From Luteolibacter sp. Y139 (GTDB taxonomy: Bacteria; Verrucomicrobiota; Verrucomicrobiia; Verrucomicrobiales; Akkermansiaceae), in NCBI RefSeq assembly GCF_038066715.1, contig NZ_JBBUKT010000001.1, positions 124,001-188,000 on the forward strand: a DNA stretch of 64,000 bases, read 5' to 3'. Below the pieces are notes generated by a model. That model searched no databases and had not been told where the DNA came from. It saw only the letters and a program-made list of their open reading frames with translations. Position 1 is the stretch's first letter. Every line of letters starts with the position of its first letter. Below, piece by piece: positions 59,190-64,000 of this stretch. Position numbers and translations under genes: made by a program.

Positions 59190-60976
59190 GCCTGCCCGAC
59201 CACTACCTCGTGACCGTGGCGCTGCACGCCCTTGTGCTCTCCACCGCGGTCTTCCTCGCGATCCTTTGCCTCCGGAGGCCGCAGCGCATTTCAGTGGTCG
59301 CCTTGTGCGGCACCCTGGCCATTGCGCTTCTTCCGTGGATCTCTGCGATGAGACCGCAGTCACCTGCCGCCCCGAAGAGCATCGAACAATCGGGCGCTTC
59401 TACCGCGGTGACCTTGCCCGAGTGGACCGTCGTGCGAATTCCCATGGTGGAAACATCCACGCCCGCCACGCCAGTCTCCTCATCGTCTTTCGAGATGCCG
59501 GAGACAGCGACGCTTGTTACAGCGATCTGGGCACTAGGTGGCATGCTTGCCTTCATCCCGCTCATGCTGGCCGTCATCAAGCTGCTCCGCTGGCGGCGCA
59601 CGCTCGCCCGGCCGGACGACGCAGCATGGCAAGCGATTCATCAGGCAGAACCGGATCTTCCCAGCCGATGCCACTTCCGGATCTCACCGGTTGATGCCAG
59701 CCCCTGCGTCACCGGCTTCTTCAAGCCCGTCATCGTCATCCCGCCTTTCTTGCTCGATCCCGCGAAACGCCGCGAACTCCGCTGGGCCTTGCGCCATGAA
59801 TTGAGACACTGGCAAGGAGCTGACTCACGGTGGATCATGGCCTTGGAATGGATGCGAATCACCCAGTGGTGGAATCCCTTCGTCCATCTCCTCGTCTCCC
59901 GCTGGAAGATGGCGCGCGAACAAGTCTGCGACATCGCTGCAAGCGACGATGACCGCGCAACCTATGGCGAGTTCCTCATCGAGATGGCCGCCCAGCCATC
60001 CTCGCCCCATCCCCTCGCCGTAACCATGGTCCGGCAACATCGGCTGAAAACGCTGAAAACTCGCATCGTGACCATCCTGGCAGCAGCACCAGGAACCGTA
60101 ACCCGGCTCGAAAAGAGCGTCCTCTTCTCCGCATGCCTCGCGATGCTGGGAGCCGCGCTGGTGATCTCCTGTGTGAAGGTCGGAGACCCCGTCAAGGATC
60201 TGCAGGGATCAAGCACCTCCATCGAGCAGGTCGCCGCAACCTCTGAGGAGGAAGGCCCCGCCAAGCGGCTCCAGTCAGGCTTCGCTGCCCAAGTCAAAAT
60301 CCAAACCAAGGTCATCGTTGCCGATACCCAGGAAGTGCAGGGCGGAAGCGTGCTCACCGACGCAGAGATGCAGCAGTTGATGAGAAAATTCGCCCAGAAA
60401 AAGGGCACCGATCTGATGACCTTTCCCGTCGTCACGGCACGTACGGACGAAATGGCGCTGATCGAGATCCTGCGGGAACATCCCGACGACCCTCCTTGGC
60501 AAACCGACTTCAACCACCCCGAACTGCGCAAGAACCGCTTTGCCGGCTGGAGCATTCGCGTCGCCCCCACCTACGATGACGGGAAGATCAGAGTCCGCGC
60601 AGAGGTCGGCTACGGGTATGTGCCGGGCGGTCACTACTCGCCGGATGCGGGAGCCCATTCCATGTTCGATAAGGACGAAAAGATCGATTGGAAGAAGCTC
60701 GTGCGGAAGGATGCCACCGGACGTGGCACCTTGAACGCGGGCGAAACCCTCGCGATCGACCTCGGCAAAATGGAGAACAACCGCTTCGGAACGATCTTCT
60801 TCACGCTCGTTCCGATCAGTCCAACCGGATTTGAGCTGAAGAGCTTCAAGGAAGCCGCCCGCCGTCGTCCTGTCGTTGTCGCAGGAAAGCTGAAACTGCG
60901 CGGAACCATCCTTGAGCGTGAATTCTTCGAGGAATTGGTCACCGCATACTTGGAAGATGTCCCAGTCATTCCATGA
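59186..60976 (+). CDS. M56 (BlaR1-type) membrane metallopeptidase with secretin-like C-terminal domain
   Basis: 596 residues. Four TM segments (for example VALHALVLSTAVFLAILCLR and VTAIWALGGMLAFIPLMLAV). The zinc motif is HELRH (H204, E205, H208) with the third ligand in MAREQVCDIAA, as in BlaR1/MecR1. In place of a penicillin-binding sensor, the C-terminus after a TM near 315-330 carries about 240 residues beginning QVKIQTKVIVADTQEV and VLTDAEMQQLMRKFAQKKGT then DLMTFPVVTARTD, the pattern of a secretin-type beta domain. It presumably senses an envelope signal and cleaves the BlaI-like repressor. Overlaps with blaI-like and the next gene show operon structure. Confidence 0.85.
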   Translation: MSLPDHYLVTVALHALVLSTAVFLAILCLRRPQRISVVALCGTLAIALLPWISAMRPQSPAAPKSIEQSGASTAVTLPEWTVVRIPMVETSTPATPVSSSSFEMPETATLVTAIWALGGMLAFIPLMLAVIKLLRWRRTLARPDDAAWQAIHQAEPDLPSRCHFRISPVDASPCVTGFFKPVIVIPPFLLDPAKRRELRWALRHELRHWQGADSRWIMALEWMRITQWWNPFVHLLVSRWKMAREQVCDIAASDDDRATYGEFLIEMAAQPSSPHPLAVTMVRQHRLKTLKTRIVTILAAAPGTVTRLEKSVLFSACLAMLGAALVISCVKVGDPVKDLQGSSTSIEQVAATSEEEGPAKRLQSGFAAQVKIQTKVIVADTQEVQGGSVLTDAEMQQLMRKFAQKKGTDLMTFPVVTARTDEMALIEILREHPDDPPWQTDFNHPELRKNRFAGWSIRVAPTYDDGKIRVRAEVGYGYVPGGHYSPDAGAHSMFDKDEKIDWKKLVRKDATGRGTLNAGETLAIDLGKMENNRFGTIFFTLVPISPTGFELKSFKEAARRRPVVVAGKLKLRGTILEREFFEELVTAYLEDVPVIP

Positions 60977-61299
60977 CACTGTCAAAAGAGACGTGGAACC
61001 GGATGAAAAAGAAGCTGGGGGTGGAGAAAGCCCCGGCAGTCGAACTCGACCAAGACAAACCCGTCACCCTAGCCGGAGAAAACGAAGTTGCCTTCACCGG
61101 CAAGTTGCTCAAGACCGAGGACGGCACCTACCCCAGCGTCGAGTGCTGGCCGGAAAAGCGTATGAAAACCCATCCGCAATTGGGACCCTCCTTCCCATTG
61201 GCGGCGAGGCAGGATGGAGTGGCAGTCATCCAGCTACAGCCACGCAAGCCCGGGATGGTCCGCCTGCTCTTCATCGAGGTGGAGACGGAGCCGAGGTGA
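60973..61299 (+). CDS. Small hypothetical protein of the BlaI/M56 operon
   Basis: 108 residues (MTLSKETWNRMKKKLGVEKA). No signal or TM segment. Beta-rich patterns around VTLAGENEVAFTGKLLKTED and GVAVIQLQPRKPGMVRLLF. Its ATG overlaps the M56 stop (ATGA), so it belongs to the same operon and may be a client or effector. No family recognised. Confidence 0.6.
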   Translation: MTLSKETWNRMKKKLGVEKAPAVELDQDKPVTLAGENEVAFTGKLLKTEDGTYPSVECWPEKRMKTHPQLGPSFPLAARQDGVAVIQLQPRKPGMVRLLFIEVETEPR

Positions 61300-61359
61300 G
61301 CACCCGCTGCGCCTTGCCACTTGCCACGGGGCGCTCGGGGCATTACTCCCTGCCCCGCC

Positions 61360-62832
61360 ATGTCAGAAACCGCTCAGCCCCAATCGACCGAAGCCGAACT
61401 CATCGCCGTCCGCCGTGAGAAGCTCGGCAAATTGCGCGAGCTCGGCGTGGATCCCTTCGGGGCGGCCTTCGAGACCACCCACACCCCCATCGGCCTGCGC
61501 GAAAACTTCGCCGAAGGCCTCCAGGTGAAGGTCGCCGGTCGCGTCAATGGCTGGCGGAACATGGGCAAGTCCTGCTTTTTCCACGTCGGCGACATCCACG
61601 GTCAGGTTCAGGGCTTTATCTCTGTGAAGGAGCTCTCTCCCGAAGACCTCGCCATCTTCGAGTGCCTCGAGCGCGGCGACTGGCTCGGCATCGAGGGCGA
61701 AACCTTCCTCACCCGCACCGGCGAGCCGACCGTGAAGGTCGCCAAGTTCACCGTGCTCTCGAAGTCCCTGCGCCCTATGCCCGACAAGTGGCACGGCGTC
61801 GCCGACCGCGAGATCAAGTACCGCAAGCGCCACCTCGACCTCATGTCGAATGAGGAAAGCGCCGCCGTCTTCGTCACCCGCAGCCGGATGGTCGCGGAAA
61901 TCCGCAGCTTCTTCCACGAGCGCGGCTACCTCGAAGTCGAGACGCCCATGCTGCAGGACATCCCCGGCGGTGCCGCGGCGCGTCCCTTCGAGACATACCA
62001 CAATGCGCTCGGCATGCCGCTCACCATGCGCATCGCGCCGGAGCTCTTCCTCAAGCGCCTGCTCGTCGGCGGCTTCACCAAGGTCTTCGAACTCAACCGC
62101 AACTTCCGCAACGAAGGCATCTCCCGCCGCCACAATCCCGAGTTCACCATGCTGGAGGCCTACCAAGCCTTCGCTGACTTCGAGATCATGGCGGACCTCG
62201 TCGAGACCCTCGTCTGCCGCCTCGCCGAGAAGTTCTGCGGCGGCCTGAAGATCGAGCACAAGGACGAGGAGGGCAACGTCACCCGCACCATCAATCTCGA
62301 GCGCCCCTGGAAGCGCGCGAACTACCACGACCTCATCGCCGAGGCCGCCGGTGCCGACTTCTTCACCATCACTGCAGAGCAACGCCGCCAGCGCTGCGAG
62401 GAACTCGGCGTCCAGATCTCTGAAAACATGGAAGACCACGAGGTCATCCAGCAGGTCTTCGAAAAGAAGGTCGAGGAACACAGCTTCGACCCTTGCTTCG
62501 TCACCCGTGTCTCCAGCGAACTCGTCCCGCTCGCCAAGGTCACCCCCGGCGGCAAGACCGTCGAAGTCTACGAGCTCATCATCAACGGCCAGGAAATCAG
62601 CCCCGGCTACTCCGAGCTCAATGACCCGGACGTCCAGCGCGACCGCCTCGAACACCAGGCCGGCGGCGAGGAAGAACAGAAGGTCGACTACGATTTCATC
62701 GAAACCCTCGAGCACGGCATGCCCCCCGCCGGCGGCATCGGCATCGGCATCGATCGCCTCATCATGATGCTCACCGGCGCCCCCACCATCCGCGACGTCA
62801 TCCTCTTCCCGCTCCTCAAGCGGAAGGACTAA
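61360..62832 (+). CDS. lysS: Lysyl-tRNA synthetase, class II
   Basis: 490 residues from the ATG at 61360 (MSETAQPQSTEAELIAVRRE). An N-terminal OB-fold anticodon-binding domain (VKVAGRVNGWRNMGKSCFFH) precedes the class II core: motif 1 around RGYLEVETPMLQDIPGGAAA, motif 2 FRNEGISRRHNPEFTMLEAY, motif 3 GGIGIGIDRLIMMLTGAPTI. The lysine-recognition region is GQEISPGYSELNDP. It charges tRNA-Lys. The length is standard. It is preceded by the BlaI/M56 unit and followed by a strong terminator. Confidence 0.97.
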   Translation: MSETAQPQSTEAELIAVRREKLGKLRELGVDPFGAAFETTHTPIGLRENFAEGLQVKVAGRVNGWRNMGKSCFFHVGDIHGQVQGFISVKELSPEDLAIFECLERGDWLGIEGETFLTRTGEPTVKVAKFTVLSKSLRPMPDKWHGVADREIKYRKRHLDLMSNEESAAVFVTRSRMVAEIRSFFHERGYLEVETPMLQDIPGGAAARPFETYHNALGMPLTMRIAPELFLKRLLVGGFTKVFELNRNFRNEGISRRHNPEFTMLEAYQAFADFEIMADLVETLVCRLAEKFCGGLKIEHKDEEGNVTRTINLERPWKRANYHDLIAEAAGADFFTITAEQRRQRCEELGVQISENMEDHEVIQQVFEKKVEEHSFDPCFVTRVSSELVPLAKVTPGGKTVEVYELIINGQEISPGYSELNDPDVQRDRLEHQAGGEEEQKVDYDFIETLEHGMPPAGGIGIGIDRLIMMLTGAPTIRDVILFPLLKRKD

Positions 62833-62877
62833 GACGACATCGTTCTCTTCTCGCTGCCAAAGCGAGAAAACTAAGGA

Positions 62878-62902
62878 GGGGGGACACTCTTGTCCCCCCT
62901 TT
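62878..62902. terminator. Terminator between lysS and the ThuA-like gene
   Basis: GGGGGGACA, loop CTCT, TGTCCCCCC, then TTTT: a perfect nine-pair stem 45 bases after the lysS stop, between convergent genes. Confidence 0.85.
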
Positions 62903-62911
62903 TCGTTTACC

Positions 62912-64000
62912 TTACTTCCCGCCCGCCCACTTCACCGCATTCGCCAGCAGCTTGCGGAAGTTGGCCTCGCGGTGGACATCCCCGTCGTGACCCAGGGCAA
63001 TGCACACGACCCGCGACTTCGGGTGCTCCACAATCCACACGGACGGATGCTTCTTGGCCGTCTGGCTGGAGACTGAAGTCTCCACCAGCACCTGCACCTT
63101 CGCATCCGGCAGGAGGTTCACCTGATAGAGTTCATCGCGCACCTTGAACTCACCCTGCACGCCGGCGACCACCGGATGCTCCGGCTTGAGAACCTTCAGG
63201 CTGAACTCGCCGAGCGGATCGTGCGCCCGGGCTCCGCCACCGACGAAGGTCGTATTGTAAGCCGACCAATCGGCGAAGTTATACCACGTCGCCGGATGAA
63301 GCAGCACCAGGCCACCGCCATCCGCCACATAGGAAGCAAAGGCCCGCTGAAACTCGGGGGAACGGACGTAAGCCGGATTGTTCGTGCTGAAGACAAACAC
63401 ATCCGCGCGCGCCAACTCTTCAGCCGCCTTGCCGGGGTCCGAGGTGTAGAGCGTCGCACAGCCTACATCGCGCAAGACACCCTGATCCTCGCGATCAAAC
63501 CACGCCGAGAAATCATGCGAGCCACCGCCGCCGGCAAGCAGCACGCGGAGCTTTTCCTTCGTCGCGGGCAAGGACGCATTCGATTGCCCATCCGGCCCGC
63601 CATCGACCGGCGGCGGGGCGATTTTGCCGTCCTTCGCGGCAGCCTCCAAGGTGATCGCCGCAATCATCGGCGCCGCCACCTTGTTGCCGCTGGTGAGCAC
63701 CAGCTTCTCGATCACCCCATCCTTCTTCTTCAAATCGCGCCACAGGTAGCGCATCTGGCCGTGATCCACGAGATCTGCCCAAGCCGAACCCGGAACGTCG
63801 ATGCGGCCCGCGTGATCCGCGAACTCCACGCCGTTGCGCAAAGCGATCTCCTCCACTCCGCCACCGACATAGTGAACGGCGATGGTCACCAGCGCATCCT
63901 TCTCCCGCATCACCGGGAAGCCCCAGCCCGCGACCCCGCCTAACAAATGCAAGCGGCTCACCGCGGCATTCACCGGAATCTCAACGCTCTCCGGCATCGT
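62912..64000 (-). CDS. ThuA-domain protein, 5' end cut by the window
   Basis: The minus-strand frame is open to the right edge, so the true start is outside; an internal ATG at 63997 is probably not the start. The last 230 or so residues form a ThuA domain: LRVLLAGGGGSHDFSAWFDR, VFVFSTNNPAYVRSPEFQRA, DGGGLVLLHPATWYNFADW, EFSLKVLKPEHPVVAGVQGE and VWIVEHPKSRVVCIALGHDG, a glutamine-amidotransferase-like fold of the trehalose-utilisation family. The upstream part looks like a beta-rich module of larger PVC exported proteins in which ThuA is fused to heme or other domains. Probably secreted and carbohydrate-linked; details are missing. Confidence 0.8.
   Translation of the reverse strand, partial: TMPESVEIPVNAAVSRLHLLGGVAGWGFPVMREKDALVTIAVHYVGGGVEEIALRNGVEFADHAGRIDVPGSAWADLVDHGQMRYLWRDLKKKDGVIEKLVLTSGNKVAAPMIAAITLEAAAKDGKIAPPPVDGGPDGQSNASLPATKEKLRVLLAGGGGSHDFSAWFDREDQGVLRDVGCATLYTSDPGKAAEELARADVFVFSTNNPAYVRSPEFQRAFASYVADGGGLVLLHPATWYNFADWSAYNTTFVGGGARAHDPLGEFSLKVLKPEHPVVAGVQGEFKVRDELYQVNLLPDAKVQVLVETSVSSQTAKKHPSVWIVEHPKSRVVCIALGHDGDVHREANFRKLLANAVKWAGGK

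Noticed and set aside
61363..62715. A 450-codon minus-strand open frame opposite lysS.
   Set aside because: lysS motifs 1-3 are intact on the plus strand; the antisense frame has the composition of a shadow.
1..64000. CRISPR array, prophage or insertion sequence.
   Set aside because: No regularly spaced direct repeats, integrase, transposase or phage structural genes were seen; the tRNA-linked repeats lack any integrase.

Overview
The window is GC-rich chromosomal DNA, about 64 kb. It most resembles a member of the Verrucomicrobiota, near Luteolibacter. The grounds are very large secreted proteins with lamin-tail, Calx-beta and TSP3-like modules, an ECF sigma factor of the HTTRWS type paired with a zinc-ribbon Ser/Thr kinase, a DUF2961 (GH172) enzyme, a ThuA protein, and few strong Shine-Dalgarno sites. 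This assignment comes from family content only. There is no rRNA, CRISPR array, intact transposase or prophage.

Layout. 1-5.1 kb: a giant exported protein cut by the left edge. 5.3-11.4 kb: gamma-carbonic anhydrase, DNA polymerase IV, a tightly packed five-gene dehydrogenase operon containing two zinc-ribbon paralogues, and a GcvR-like ACT protein. 11.5-12 kb: tRNA-Ser(CGA) followed by a duplicated terminator and copies of the tRNA 3' end. 12-15.8 kb: exported STN-like protein, ECF sigma factor and kinase. 15.8-26.2 kb: metal-related exported proteins, a GH172-type protein, a KefC/KefF pair, orphan membrane and TPR proteins. 26.5-31.4 kb: proC, BamD-like and LptE-like lipoproteins, rsmI, mutM. 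31.4-36.9 kb: CAP-domain exported protein, then rsmE, dnaJ and grpE. 37-44 kb: LuxR-type regulator, an amber-interrupted gene, uvrC, and exbB-exbD-TPR. 44.2-46.3 kb: H+-pyrophosphatase. 46.9-54.9 kb: complete kdp locus (small ORF, kdpF, A, B, C, D, E). 54.9-57.9 kb: three genes next to candidate Fur boxes, and a GH43 arabinanase. 58-64 kb: two small membrane proteins, a BlaI/M56 sensor-repressor pair with twin operator-like palindromes, lysS, and a ThuA protein cut by the right edge.

The themes are ion and energy balance (Kdp K+ import with its sensor and regulator, Kef K+ efflux, H+-PPase), envelope construction (BamD, LptE, ExbBD), DNA repair (dinB, mutM, uvrC), rRNA modification (rsmI, rsmE), and polysaccharide use (GH43, GH172). 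The least ordinary parts are the dehydrogenase/zinc-ribbon operon, the BlaI/M56 protein with a secretin-like C-terminus, the tRNA-Ser repeat block, the candidate Fur-controlled cluster, the amber-interrupted gene, and a family of short palindromes with three-base loops in many intergenic spaces.
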